DNA of 64,000 nt from Photobacterium obscurum (lineage in GTDB: Bacteria > Pseudomonadota > Gammaproteobacteria > Enterobacterales > Vibrionaceae): positions 186,001 through 250,000 of the forward strand of contig NZ_JAKRRW010000002.1 in NCBI RefSeq assembly GCF_026191635.1. Reading direction: 5' to 3'. Below are positions 8,927 to 16,884 of the stretch, piece by piece. The stretch's first letter is position 1, and the number at the start of each line of letters is the position of its first letter. The position numbers were made by a program, and so were the translations under genes. A model generated the notes under the pieces. The model saw nothing but the letters and a program-made list of their open reading frames with translations. It was not told the origin of the DNA and did no database searches.

Positions 8927-9289
8927 ATGAAGAATAAAACAGGCTCTTTTAGTGTTGTAGGTTTACTGCTTCCCGTAGTGCTCAGCTTCTGGCTGCTGGC
9001 TGCGCATTTTTTGCGCGTCGGGGATATGGCCTGGTTCTTTGGCTTGGTTATTTTCCCACTATTGTTGCTAGTTAAGCATCCCATCACTGTTCGTGTTATC
9101 CAGTTTTGTCTTGTTGCAGTGGCGGGTACCTGGGGACTGGTTACCTACCAGATGCTGATGGAAAGAATGATAATGGGAGCAGACTGGCAAAGGCTGACGA
9201 TAATTATGGGGGGAGTGATTTGTTTTACCCTACTTTCGGCCTGTTCCTTCCTGCACTCGCGCCTAGAAAAGCACTACGGTGTGAAATAA
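8927..9289 (+). CDS. Small four-helix membrane protein, unknown function
   Basis: A 120-residue protein with four predicted transmembrane segments at about residues 10-28, 33-48, 53-75 and 84-104, and a short basic C-terminus (SRLEKHYGVK). I start it at the ATG at 8927 (MKNKTGSF) because GGGG lies seven bases before it. A longer reading from 8843 would include the perfect inverted repeat as coding sequence, which is unlikely. I do not recognise the family. It lies 102 bases after the aminopeptidase gene and may be transcribed with it. Confidence 0.6.
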   Translation: MKNKTGSFSVVGLLLPVVLSFWLLAAHFLRVGDMAWFFGLVIFPLLLLVKHPITVRVIQFCLVAVAGTWGLVTYQMLMERMIMGADWQRLTIIMGGVICFTLLSACSFLHSRLEKHYGVK

Positions 9290-9662
9290 AAAATTAGGGA
9301 TATATCAATTAGTTCTGAGCTAAGCCTATTTATTCAATATTTGAAACTGTTAGCATAATGAGTTGATAAATTAATTGTTATAATATAACAATTACAAGGT
9401 TGGTCGTGGCTGATATAAAAGTCACAATCCGGTTGCTATCACAGCAAGTAGGTGTTGTAGTGCTGTTTTAGTGCAATAATTTTAGATATCATCTAAGCAT
9501 TAAAGAGGAATGTTCAATATCTAATCAAGTACTTTAGAATCAAGGTATTATGATTATTGAGCATTTAGTAAAGGTTATCTGCTTTTATGGGCTAGCGTCA
9601 GCTGAGTCGTCAGTTAGTCCTTGTCTTCCCATAATAGCCAATCAGAAGTACTTAGGAACAAC
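9290..9662. other. Long leader region upstream of ribA
   Basis: A 373-base AT-rich gap with no supported reading frame. It contains the 23-base palindrome centred at 9383. I looked for conserved FMN-riboswitch blocks, which usually precede ribB rather than ribA, and did not see them. A ribosome site TAGGA precedes the ribA ATG. Confidence 0.45.
9372..9394. promoter_or_regulatory. AT-rich palindrome, candidate operator
   Basis: TAATTGTTATA and TATAACAATTA are exact inverted arms around one central A. A second palindrome of the same design, AATTGTTAC-GGG-GTAACAATT, occurs at 27038-27058. The perfect symmetry and position upstream of ribA suggest a dimeric repressor site; the protein is unknown. 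Confidence 0.4.
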
Positions 9663-10262
9663 ATGGTTAATGTAAGGGCGCGAGTGCCTTTTAAAGTCGG
9701 CTTGAATAGTGATATAGCGGCAGATCTACTTTCTTTCAATGGGCTTGAGTCAGGCAAAGAGCATGTAGCCCTCATTTTTCAGGACGCAGATAAACAGTCT
9801 TTACCTCCACTGGTTCGCATGCACTCCGAATGCCTTACTGGTGACGTATTCCATTCATCTCGCTGTGATTGTGGTGAGCAACTCGATGAAACTCTGGTCA
9901 AAATGGGTGAGCAGGGTGGTGTATTACTTTACTTGCGTCAGGAAGGGCGTGGTATTGGCTTGTACAACAAAATTGATGCTTATGAGCTGCAAAGCCAGGG
10001 AATGAACACCTATGAGGCGAATAATCACCTAGGTTTCGGCGATGATTTACGAGACTTTACTGAAGCCGCTCAGATGTTAAAAGCTCTGGGTATTACTGCG
10101 ATCCGCCTGATCACCAATAACCCTAAAAAGATTAATGAGCTTGAAGCGCTGGGCATTACGATCACTGAAGTAGTAGGAACCAAAGCGCACGTTAAGGAAG
10201 GTAATGAAAGTTATCTGAAAACAAAAGCGAGCCGCGGTAAGCACCGGTTTAATTTTGACTAG
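9663..10262 (+). CDS. ribA: GTP cyclohydrolase II
   Basis: A 199-residue cytosolic enzyme that opens GTP to 2,5-diamino-6-ribosylamino-pyrimidinone phosphate, the first step of riboflavin synthesis. The zinc-binding set is complete: HSECLTGD with [15 protein letters not shown], the arginine/GTP site, and TNNPKK near the C-terminus are also present. Length equals the E. coli enzyme (196 residues). I place the start at 9663, because the protein from there ([10 protein letters not shown]) matches the family N-terminus and TAGGA lies before it; an in-frame extension to 9621 has no ribosome site. It is monofunctional, without a RibB domain, and ends in a strong terminator. Confidence 0.93.
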   Translation: MVNVRARVPFKVGLNSDIAADLLSFNGLESGKEHVALIFQDADKQSLPPLVRMHSECLTGDVFHSSRCDCGEQLDETLVKMGEQGGVLLYLRQEGRGIGLYNKIDAYELQSQGMNTYEANNHLGFGDDLRDFTEAAQMLKALGITAIRLITNNPKKINELEALGITITEVVGTKAHVKEGNESYLKTKASRGKHRFNFD

Positions 10263-10282
10263 GCTTAATGGTTTCTATACTG

Positions 10283-10308
10283 AAAACCCCGCTCAAGCGG
10301 GGTTTTTC
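10283..10308 (+). terminator. ribA terminator
   Basis: CCCCGCT / AGCGGGG with a two-base loop, flanked by AAAA and followed by T5CTTT. It lies 20 bases past the ribA stop. Confidence 0.92.
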
Positions 10309-10320
10309 TTTATTGGGCAT

Positions 10321-10396
10321 TTATATCAATTCGCATAAGTATTTGAGTGCTTAACTGCGTAATGATCTGAACACTTACTTATCCCGATTGGTATTA
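10321..10396 (-). mobile_element. Short terminal-inverted-repeat element, copy A (MITE-like)
   Basis: Read on the minus strand it begins TAATACCAATCGGGATAAGT and ends with the reverse of a TATATCAATTCGCATAAGT arm, about 76 bases in all. The first 30 or so bases match copy B (13323-13487) nearly exactly in opposite orientation, and copy C lies at 21740. No coding capacity. This is the pattern of a miniature inverted-repeat element; target-site duplications were not resolved. Confidence 0.65.
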
Positions 10397-10771
10397 CCTT
10401 TCACCCAGTACTTCAAAATCATCATACGCTAGCTTGGCCGTTCCATCAGGCTGGAGCATCCAGTGTTCTTCATGGACGACACCAAAGGCCTTATTCATTG
10501 TCCACTCAGAGCGAAGAATGAAGCAATTGTCGTCTTTCAGCTCCCAGGTCGTGTTCTGGTAAGCGACATCGCGATAACCTGAATCGATAATCTGCTGCCA
10601 AAAAGCCTGAATTTCCTCTGTGCCAGTGAAAGTACCGAATGGTCTGGCATGCATGATTGCATCATCGGTGTATTGGGCTGAACAGCCTGTTGCATCCTGT
10701 TGATTAAAAGCACTTTTCCATTTCGTAATACCATTTTTGAAAGCAACGGGCACTTGAGAAGAAAGAATCAT
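10394..10771 (-). CDS. NTF2-like/SnoaL-like small protein
   Basis: A 125-residue protein of the NTF2-like alpha+beta-barrel fold. The pattern is a helical N-terminus (WKSAFNQQDATGC), then YTDDAIMHARPFGTFTGTEEI, a helix (QAFWQQIIDSG) and four C-terminal strands ending LAYDDFEVL. It resembles the DUF4440/SnoaL groups, which include enzymes and ligand-binding proteins; the reaction cannot be told. I start it at 10771, where AGGA lies six bases upstream, rather than at 10873. Its TAA stop is the first three bases of repeat copy A, so the C-terminus may have been set by insertion of that element. It is divergent from the LysR gene, a common arrangement for a regulated target. Confidence 0.72.
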   Translation of the reverse strand: MILSSQVPVAFKNGITKWKSAFNQQDATGCSAQYTDDAIMHARPFGTFTGTEEIQAFWQQIIDSGYRDVAYQNTTWELKDDNCFILRSEWTMNKAFGVVHEEHWMLQPDGTAKLAYDDFEVLGER

Positions 10772-10877
10772 TGGTTGTCCTGTCATGTTTTTTATTGGTG
10801 AAACAAGGATAAAAAACATATTGGGTGGGAAAAACCGATTAATATGTAAATACTGTTTGATAAAACTGAACAATACT

Positions 10878-11789
10878 ATGAATTATCTTCGCCATATGGC
10901 TGTGTTTGCCAAAGTCGTAGAATGCGGCTCAATAAGCGCTGCAGCAGAATCGTTGAGCTTGTCGAAGTCGGTGATCAGCCAGCATCTAAAAGTGCTTGAG
11001 CAGGAACTCGGGATCATGCTGCTGAAACGAACGACCCGCAGGCAAACCCTGACGCCTGCAGGGACTGCATTTTATGAAAAGTGTCAGCAAATGAACCAAC
11101 TGGCTCAGGAAGCTTGGGAAGGGGCGAGGGAAAGTCAACTTACCCCAACTGGAGCAATAACCATAACTGCTCCTCATGCACTGATGGGGAGCATTGTTGC
11201 GCCGGCTATCGGTGAATTAGTCTCCGTATATCCAGCCATTATTCCCCATTTGGTCGCGGACGACGGCAGGATAGACATTATCGAACACGGTATTGATTTT
11301 GCTGTTAGGGTGGGAGAGTCGCCTTCAAGCAGCTATCGACAGCGCCGGATTGGCCAGTTTCGGGATGTATTGTGTGGGTCACCTGGCTATATTAGCCAAC
11401 TGGATGAAACGCTTGCCTATTCTGCTGACTTGTCCGAAAGATTAAGTCAGTGCGACTATGTAGCCAATGTCTGGCAGGGGAAATATGTAATCCACCACCT
11501 TTATCATCAATCAAAGACAGAGCCTATTACTTTGATGATGCATCCTACCCGTTTCGCTGATTCATTACCGACAACCCAGGCACTCATTGAAGCTGGAGCT
11601 GGCTTAGGGATTGTTCCTGAGTTTATTTTTCATCAACGGGAGCAGGCTGGATTGCTGAAAGAGGCTGTGCCGGGGAGCTACCTTGCTCCGACATCGGTTT
11701 ACGCTATGCATGCATTTAATAATTCTATGCCACTGTTGGTTCGACTTTGTATTGATGCGATTGAGTCGAGGCTTTCGACACCGGTCTGA
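10878..11789 (+). CDS. LysR-family transcriptional regulator
   Basis: A 303-residue DNA-binding regulator. Residues 1-60 form the LysR winged helix-turn-helix (FAKVVECGSISAAAESLSL, then SKSVISQHLKVLEQELG). The rest is a periplasmic-binding-protein-like effector domain of the CrgA/DhcR type, with the usual DFAVRVGE and GAGLGIVPEF patterns. I start it at 10878 (MNYLRHMAVF), which matches the family start; the frame is open to 10785, but that part is in the divergent promoter. The 106-base gap to the NTF2-like gene probably contains its operator. Likely targets are the NTF2-like gene and perhaps emrD. The effector is unknown. Confidence 0.88.
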   Translation: MNYLRHMAVFAKVVECGSISAAAESLSLSKSVISQHLKVLEQELGIMLLKRTTRRQTLTPAGTAFYEKCQQMNQLAQEAWEGARESQLTPTGAITITAPHALMGSIVAPAIGELVSVYPAIIPHLVADDGRIDIIEHGIDFAVRVGESPSSSYRQRRIGQFRDVLCGSPGYISQLDETLAYSADLSERLSQCDYVANVWQGKYVIHHLYHQSKTEPITLMMHPTRFADSLPTTQALIEAGAGLGIVPEFIFHQREQAGLLKEAVPGSYLAPTSVYAMHAFNNSMPLLVRLCIDAIESRLSTPV

Positions 11790-12080
11790 GCATTAATCGT
11801 ATCATCGTCAGCCAGCCAGTTGTTAATTAAGTAAAATTCGGCTTTCTTCCATTAGTTTTACTAATCCAAATCATAATAAAGTTTCGTGCTGCGTGGCACG
11901 CTAACTTCTTGCCTGATAATGGTTTCCCGATTACTATCATCGCACACAAAACAGAGCTTGAATCTAAGTGCCTCCGATAACTGAGTATTAATTGCCGTCA
12001 GTTACTTTGACTTGGTGTTTTGTGCTGCTATTTGGCGATTTTTCTAAATATTCGGCAAATATTCTTTATTTAATTCTGTG

Positions 12081-13304
12081 ATGAGGGCAAAGGTTGTGGC
12101 TCAACAATCTTCTTCTGCTAATATGGCAAAGCTGTTATTTTTAATAATCATTCTGGCTGCTGTCGGTCAAATGACGCAAACTATGTATGTGCCATCGATT
12201 CCTGCGATGTCAGAGTTTTTTGCGGTTGAGTCTTCGTACCTTCAGGCGGTAATGGCAGCGTACCTGATCCCTTATGGCCTATCTCAGTTCATCTATGGCC
12301 CGTTATCAGATCGAATTGGGCGCCGTCCGGTGATCATTATCGGTATGGTGATTTTCTTGGTTGGCACAATGGCTGCACTGCTAGCCCCTTCGTTTGAATG
12401 GTTTTTGATTGCAAGTTTCGTTCAGGGGTTGGGTACAGGCTGTAGTGGCGCTATGTGTCGTACCGTGACACGTGACTGTTACGATGGCGCTGATTTACAC
12501 CGTGCAAATAGCCTCGTTAGTATGGGGGTGATCTTTTCGCCGCTGATTGCCCCTGTGCTGGGCGGTTACTTGTCAGCGACATTTGACTGGAATGCAAGCT
12601 ATATCTTTCTCTTGGTGTTTGGTTCGATTGTGACGCTGGCAATGATGTTTCTGTTTTCTGAAACCTTGCCTGTCGAGAGCCGTCGTGCGGAAAGGGTGTG
12701 GGTAAGCTACCGTTATGTGCTGGGTAACCGTCGTTTTCAAGGCTATGTACTTTGTCTGGTTGCAACCTTTGCGGGTATTGCAGTATTTGAAGCCGCTGCT
12801 GGTGTTTTATTGGGGAGTGTGCTTAAGCTGGACCCTAAAACGGTGAGCTGGTTGTTTGTACTACCTTTGCCTGGTTATCTCGCAGGCTCTTGGCTGTCAT
12901 CATCATTGGTTAAGCAGCTAGGCAATACTCGCGTGATGTATTTAGGGATGCTGGCAATTATCATTGGCGCGTTGGCCATACTCATTCCAGGCATGGCAGG
13001 TTTGGTGACTGTTAGCTCATTAATAGGTGGTGCTTTCATTTATTTTATTGGTGCGGGTATCTTATTCCCGGCAGCAACAACGGCAGCGATTCAGCCATTT
13101 CCGCATCATGCCGGTACTGCGGGAGCCGTTCTTGGCGGGCTTCAGAACCTTGGTGCGGGCTTGGCAACATTGGCAGCTTCACTGATGCGAGCTGAAGACC
13201 AATACAGCTTAGGTGTTGTGATGACTGTTATGGCCGTGCTGGTGGTCGTCAGTCTGCTATGGGTACGTCACAGCCACCAACAAGATACACCTGTTCTTGC
13301 ATAG
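12081..13304 (+). CDS. emrD: EmrD-like multidrug exporter (MFS, DHA1)
   Basis: A 407-residue twelve-helix inner-membrane proton antiporter. It matches E. coli EmrD along its length: VGQMTQTMYVPSIPAM in helix 1, YGPLSDRIGRRPV (MFS motif A) between helices 2 and 3, QGLGTG in helix 4 (motif C region), then SPLIAPVLGGYL and a late FPHHAGTAGAVLGGLQN. EmrD exports hydrophobic uncouplers and amphipathic drugs. A GTG three bases upstream is the alternative start; neither has a clear ribosome site. The gene follows the LysR gene by about 290 bases and may be part of its regulon (inference). Repeat copy B begins 18 bases after the stop. Confidence 0.85.
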   Translation: MRAKVVAQQSSSANMAKLLFLIIILAAVGQMTQTMYVPSIPAMSEFFAVESSYLQAVMAAYLIPYGLSQFIYGPLSDRIGRRPVIIIGMVIFLVGTMAALLAPSFEWFLIASFVQGLGTGCSGAMCRTVTRDCYDGADLHRANSLVSMGVIFSPLIAPVLGGYLSATFDWNASYIFLLVFGSIVTLAMMFLFSETLPVESRRAERVWVSYRYVLGNRRFQGYVLCLVATFAGIAVFEAAAGVLLGSVLKLDPKTVSWLFVLPLPGYLAGSWLSSSLVKQLGNTRVMYLGMLAIIIGALAILIPGMAGLVTVSSLIGGAFIYFIGAGILFPAATTAAIQPFPHHAGTAGAVLGGLQNLGAGLATLAASLMRAEDQYSLGVVMTVMAVLVVVSLLWVRHSHQQDTPVLA

Positions 13305-13322
13305 TCATAGCGTATTGCTTGT

Positions 13323-13487
13323 TATACCAATCGGGATAAGTAAGTGTTCAGATAATTGCGCAGGGAAAGTCACCTAAGACAAGAAAGGGTTTGCAGTAAC
13401 TAGTGGTTCTAATTACAAAAAAACTAACGCAGTAATAGGTGATTTTAACCAGCAAGAATGATCAAATACTTATGCTGATTGGTATTA
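13323..13487 (+). mobile_element. Terminal-inverted-repeat element, copy B (about 165 bp)
   Basis: The left end TATACCAATCGGGATAAGTA and the right end, read inward as TAATACCAATCAGCATAAGT, are imperfect inverted repeats of about 20 bases. A second inner pair (AAAGTCACCT near 13367 and AGGTGATTTT near 13439) would extend the fold. It has no reading frame. The left 35 bases match copy A in opposite orientation, so copies A and B flank the NTF2-like/LysR/emrD block as inverted repeats. Confidence 0.7.
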
Positions 13488-13507
13488 AGTAAGAAGCCAA
13501 AAGCAAA

Positions 13508-13531
13508 GGCGGAGCATCAGCTCCGCCTTTT
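13508..13531. terminator. Bidirectional hairpin terminator downstream of emrD and the yciU-like gene
   Basis: GGCGGAGC / GCTCCGCC with an ATCA loop, followed by TTTT on the plus strand and by TTTGCTTTT on the minus strand. It lies between converging genes. Confidence 0.8.
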
Positions 13532-13554
13532 CATTGTTTGTAACATGCGGATAC

Positions 13555-13890
13555 TTAATCACGTTTCCATAGAATGTGACAGAACTTGTTCTCTGGATCT
13601 CGGCTCACCAGCATTCGAGCAAATACGTCATCTAGCTCATCATTTGCGTCATTCACCAGGCCGATACGAACTTCAGCAAACACTTCTTTATCGACATCAA
13701 ATCCGACGTGGCCAGCCCAGTCGTCTTTAGTTTCTACAATTTCTGCCGCACCACGGTCATCGAACTGCAAGGTGAAAAGAAGGACGTCGGCTTGCTCAAG
13801 GCTGTCAGGAGCCATTTCAAGGAAAATATCGTAAGCCGTATCAATAACGTCGTCGTAAGAAATCAAGTTTGGTGTTTCCATGAACTTCAT
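13555..13890 (-). CDS. yciU: HI1450/YciU family acidic (dsDNA-mimic) protein
   Basis: A 111-residue highly acidic protein of the DUF440 family. It matches E. coli YciU and Haemophilus HI1450 closely: YDIFLEMAPDSLEQADVLLF, then LQFDDRG, DDWAGHVGFD, FAEVRIGL, DDVFARML, and the C-terminal CHILWKRD. HI1450 was proposed as a double-stranded-DNA mimic on the basis of its surface charge and has been reported to bind HU, so a role in modulating DNA-binding proteins is likely but not proved. The start could be the first Met or the fourth residue Met (METPNL). It is a single gene ending at a bidirectional terminator. Confidence 0.88.
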   Translation of the reverse strand: MKFMETPNLISYDDVIDTAYDIFLEMAPDSLEQADVLLFTLQFDDRGAAEIVETKDDWAGHVGFDVDKEVFAEVRIGLVNDANDELDDVFARMLVSRDPENKFCHILWKRD

Positions 13891-14078
13891 AAATCTCTGG
13901 TGTTGATTGAACGGACAGTATACCTAGTGATAGATCAAATTGGTAATCGTAGCAGCAGATGAGCATTGCCAGGCTTATTTGCTGCCGTAGGGGTAACAAT
14001 CGCTGTTACTGGATAATTCGCGCTTTGGGAGTGCTACAGCCAATTCACTTTCGTGTTAGATGCACTCAAAAGGATATG

Positions 14079-15677
14079 TCATTCCTCGGCACATTCTCCA
14101 TGGGTTGAGCTGACTGACGTCATTTTGAATCCAGCATCTTGAAGGAATGTGGATATCGGGGACTGTATACGTTCAAGATTGGATAAATAGTCATCAAAAG
14201 ACATCGGTTTGTCAAAATAGAAACCCTGGCTAAGCTGGATGCCTAGCTGAGCAACATGATCAGCTTGTTCTTTGGTTTCGACGCCTTCGGCGACCAGTGA
14301 ACATTGTAATTTATGGCCTATCTCGGCGATGTTGCCAAGAATGGAGTGGGTGACGGCCCCGGTGACTGAAGACGCGACGAAGGTGCGATCAATTTTTAGA
14401 ATATCGAAACGCAGTGCCTGAAGTGTCGAAAGGCCCGCATATCCAGTACCAAAATCATCAAGGGCCCAGCGAATACCCACTTCGCGTAGTCTTTGCATTC
14501 CGGATTGTAATACTGATAACTCAGTATTTGAGAAAGCTTCTCGTTCAGTAAACTCCAATACAATATTAGACTGCAGGGAAGGGTATTTAGCTATCACCTC
14601 AATTAAGGCGGTTACATAGCTAGGGTTAGCAATCATAGATGCTGTGACATTAATTGAAATATAGCTATCTGGCGATACGCTATTAATCATTTCTTTTTCA
14701 AATGCCGCTCTCTCAAGTAGCAGCAGTGTAATGTCATTAATAAGCCCGGATTGCTCCGCAGCTGGAATAAACTCTGCTGGCGAAATAATATCACTATGAG
14801 GGGGGAACCAACGAGCTAATAACTCAGCGCCTTGCCACTTTCCGCTCTTTGAGCAAACGATAGGTTGGTAAAAAGCGTAGAACTCTTTATTTTTAATGCC
14901 TCGTTGAATATCCGAAAGTAGGGAATGTCGCCAGTTAGAGATAGCGTGAATAATCAGAAGAACTAACCCAGATAAGATCAAGATAACTAAGGTCGCATAC
15001 GGTAGCTGATCAAGCATGACCTGTAACAGCATTTGTTCTGTGTATCCCACGGTGGCCGTTATTGGGAATTTCTCAGAAGTTAAGGTCACTGAGAAAGCAA
15101 TTTGATCATCTTTATGTGAATTACAGCGATAAAGTTCACTATTACGGCTATCAAGCAGACAACCATACAAGTTGTGATGCGCTGTCAGCTCTGTAAGCCA
15201 GAAATCCATATAGCGAGAATCTAGCAGGATACGATACCATCCGTTATTAACGGGTATCATGAAAAAAAGACCTTCAATGTTTCGTCGTTGACTGTTAGCT
15301 CGATAAATAACATAGTCACTAGCATTTTTTATAAATTTGGCGTGTTCTTCGTTTATTGCAGTATTTGTTTTGTTATCACGATCACTACATATAAAGCGGA
15401 AGTCTTCAATATAAGATATTTCTTGTATAACACTCGAACCAAAAACAATACTTTCTAGAACCTGTTTACTTTCGATACTGCATGGAACATGACTTTGATT
15501 TGCGAGTATTAATTTGCGCTCTATCTTACTGAGTGTTTCAGTCATGGATGTGATCAGATGAGTAACCGTTTTTTCAGATTCTTGCTTTGCTTGATGCTTG
15601 ACCAATATGACATCAATGATAAGGCCAATAACAAAAGTAGCAATAAGTATGGTAACGGTATGACTTTTATTCATCAT
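14079..15677 (-). CDS. Second CSS-motif EAL-domain phosphodiesterase
   Basis: A 532-residue membrane protein organised like the gene at 5803-7326. It has a transmembrane helix at about residues 8-26, a periplasmic domain with PCSIES and FICSDR cysteines (CSS-motif type), a second helix at about 232-252, and a cytoplasmic EAL domain. Catalytic motifs are ELL (Glu285) in place of EAL, SINVTAS, EFTEREAF, LDDFGTGYAG, LKIDRTF, VAEGVET and LSQGFYF. All metal and substrate residues appear kept, so c-di-GMP hydrolysis is likely. The two genes are only moderately alike and are not tandem copies. The region upstream (15678-16004) is AT-rich and probably holds its promoter. Confidence 0.88.
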   Translation of the reverse strand: MMNKSHTVTILIATFVIGLIIDVILVKHQAKQESEKTVTHLITSMTETLSKIERKLILANQSHVPCSIESKQVLESIVFGSSVIQEISYIEDFRFICSDRDNKTNTAINEEHAKFIKNASDYVIYRANSQRRNIEGLFFMIPVNNGWYRILLDSRYMDFWLTELTAHHNLYGCLLDSRNSELYRCNSHKDDQIAFSVTLTSEKFPITATVGYTEQMLLQVMLDQLPYATLVILILSGLVLLIIHAISNWRHSLLSDIQRGIKNKEFYAFYQPIVCSKSGKWQGAELLARWFPPHSDIISPAEFIPAAEQSGLINDITLLLLERAAFEKEMINSVSPDSYISINVTASMIANPSYVTALIEVIAKYPSLQSNIVLEFTEREAFSNTELSVLQSGMQRLREVGIRWALDDFGTGYAGLSTLQALRFDILKIDRTFVASSVTGAVTHSILGNIAEIGHKLQCSLVAEGVETKEQADHVAQLGIQLSQGFYFDKPMSFDDYLSNLERIQSPISTFLQDAGFKMTSVSSTHGECAEE

Positions 15678-16004
15678 GATCCAAAAAAATTAACCTAAGT
15701 ATATTGTTGTGCACGAAGGATATCTGAGTTTTTTACTTTTTCCTATAATAATTAGGGATTTATCTTTTTAAATATATTTTAGTCATTTTCTTGTCATTTA
15801 ATTAACTTTAAGTGACAAATAACTGTCAAAATATAATAGTAAACAAATGAAATGATTCTATGAAAAAATAGTTGGTCATAGACTTATACTTAAGCTGAAT
15901 TTAGCATGATTGTTACCGCTAAAGACTTGTGATTTGATAGAATCATCTAAGCAGGTTACTCCTGTAATAAAGCGTGTATAACAACTAGTCGGAAGGAAAA
16001 ACCT
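15678..16004. other. AT-rich divergent intergenic region
   Basis: A 327-base, strongly AT-rich gap between the divergent EAL and nucleotidyltransferase-like genes. It must carry both promoters. I saw no hairpin, coding frame or named operator. GGAAGG at 15991-15996 is the ribosome site of the downstream gene. Confidence 0.4.
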
Positions 16005-16778
16005 GTGGCGAAAGCTTTACCTGTACTTGATGGCGAAGCCCCTTTACAGAATGAATACGTACCTGTATTGCTCGATGCTGTAAAGCAGCTAAGAGCGGGC
16101 TTGGGTAGTAACCTTCACAGTGTCTATGCTTTTGGTAGTGTTGCCCGTCGGGAAGCGAAGGTCGGCAAATCGGATTTAAACCTCACTATCATTGTGCAGC
16201 GACCACTCAATGCATCTGAACAGTCAATACTCAGTTCTATTAAGCGGCGAGTTGAAATTAAGCACGCTGTCGTGCCTTCGGTCGAGCTGAAAACTGGGGA
16301 ATTAGAAGAGGTATTGTCATTGGCCTCTATTTTTACCTGGGGAGTTTGGCTTAAGCATTGCTGTATCTGTTTGTACGGTGACGACCTGTCGACCAGATTT
16401 GGATGTTTTGAAGCCAGTTGGGATATAGCTAAGTCATTTAATGGTGATATTAAGAGCGAGCTCAGCGAGTTTCGTCAGAAAATCATGGCCACCAAGGTGG
16501 TACAAAACTACTTAGACTATTGCGAATATATCGCCAAGAAAATGCTATGGACCTGTTTTTCTCTGGTAATGCATCGTGAGAAAACACTGGCTTTATCAAT
16601 AGAGCAATGCGCCGATGTTTTTCTCAAATATTATCCTGACAAGGAACTTGAGGTAGAGCGCTTGTTTGTTTTAGCGGGAAGAACTCAAGTACCTAAAAAG
16701 GCTGCACTGTTTATGATTGAATCATTTGGTGGCTGGATAGTGTCTGAATTTGAGAAGATTGACCGCAAAATCGGTTAA
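16005..16778 (+). CDS. Nucleotidyltransferase-fold protein of unknown role
   Basis: A 257-residue protein. Residues 40-63 (YAFGSVARREAKVGKSDLNL, then TIIV) follow the pol-beta/MNT nucleotidyltransferase pattern: GS at 44-45, then an acidic motif. The second catalytic Asp of the usual D-x-D is Asn (Asp57, Asn59), so catalysis may be altered or lost. The rest is helical with several Cys (HCCICLYGDDL) and resembles the HEPN-like helical tails often joined to MNT domains, but I cannot confirm this. It starts at GTG with GGAAGG eight bases upstream. It is 106 bases before polB and on the same strand. It is not an obvious aminoglycoside-resistance enzyme. Confidence 0.6.
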   Translation: MAKALPVLDGEAPLQNEYVPVLLDAVKQLRAGLGSNLHSVYAFGSVARREAKVGKSDLNLTIIVQRPLNASEQSILSSIKRRVEIKHAVVPSVELKTGELEEVLSLASIFTWGVWLKHCCICLYGDDLSTRFGCFEASWDIAKSFNGDIKSELSEFRQKIMATKVVQNYLDYCEYIAKKMLWTCFSLVMHREKTLALSIEQCADVFLKYYPDKELEVERLFVLAGRTQVPKKAALFMIESFGGWIVSEFEKIDRKIG

Positions 16779-16884
16779 GCTTTATGACTGTCCGGCCTTT
16801 GCCACTTGCTCTGACTGGAGCTGGTCATTGTTCGTTTGGTATTACTGAGGTAGCAAGCATTGTTACCGCACTAAATTTTCTTTT

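Noticed and set aside
9290-9662. FMN riboswitch before ribA
   Set aside because: The leader is long, but I could not find the conserved FMN-element blocks, and in gammaproteobacteria it normally precedes ribB.
10397-13322. Composite transposon
   Set aside because: The block is flanked by inverted repeat elements, but there is no transposase or integrase gene.
13993-14009. GTAACA-ATCGC-TGTTAC as a third copy of the AATTGTTA palindrome
   Set aside because: The half-sites have the opposite orientation and only 6-bp arms.
16779-16884. SOS (LexA) box upstream of polB
   Set aside because: E. coli polB is LexA-controlled, but the best CTGT here (CTGTCCGGCCTTTGCC) lacks the ACAG half. No other match was found.
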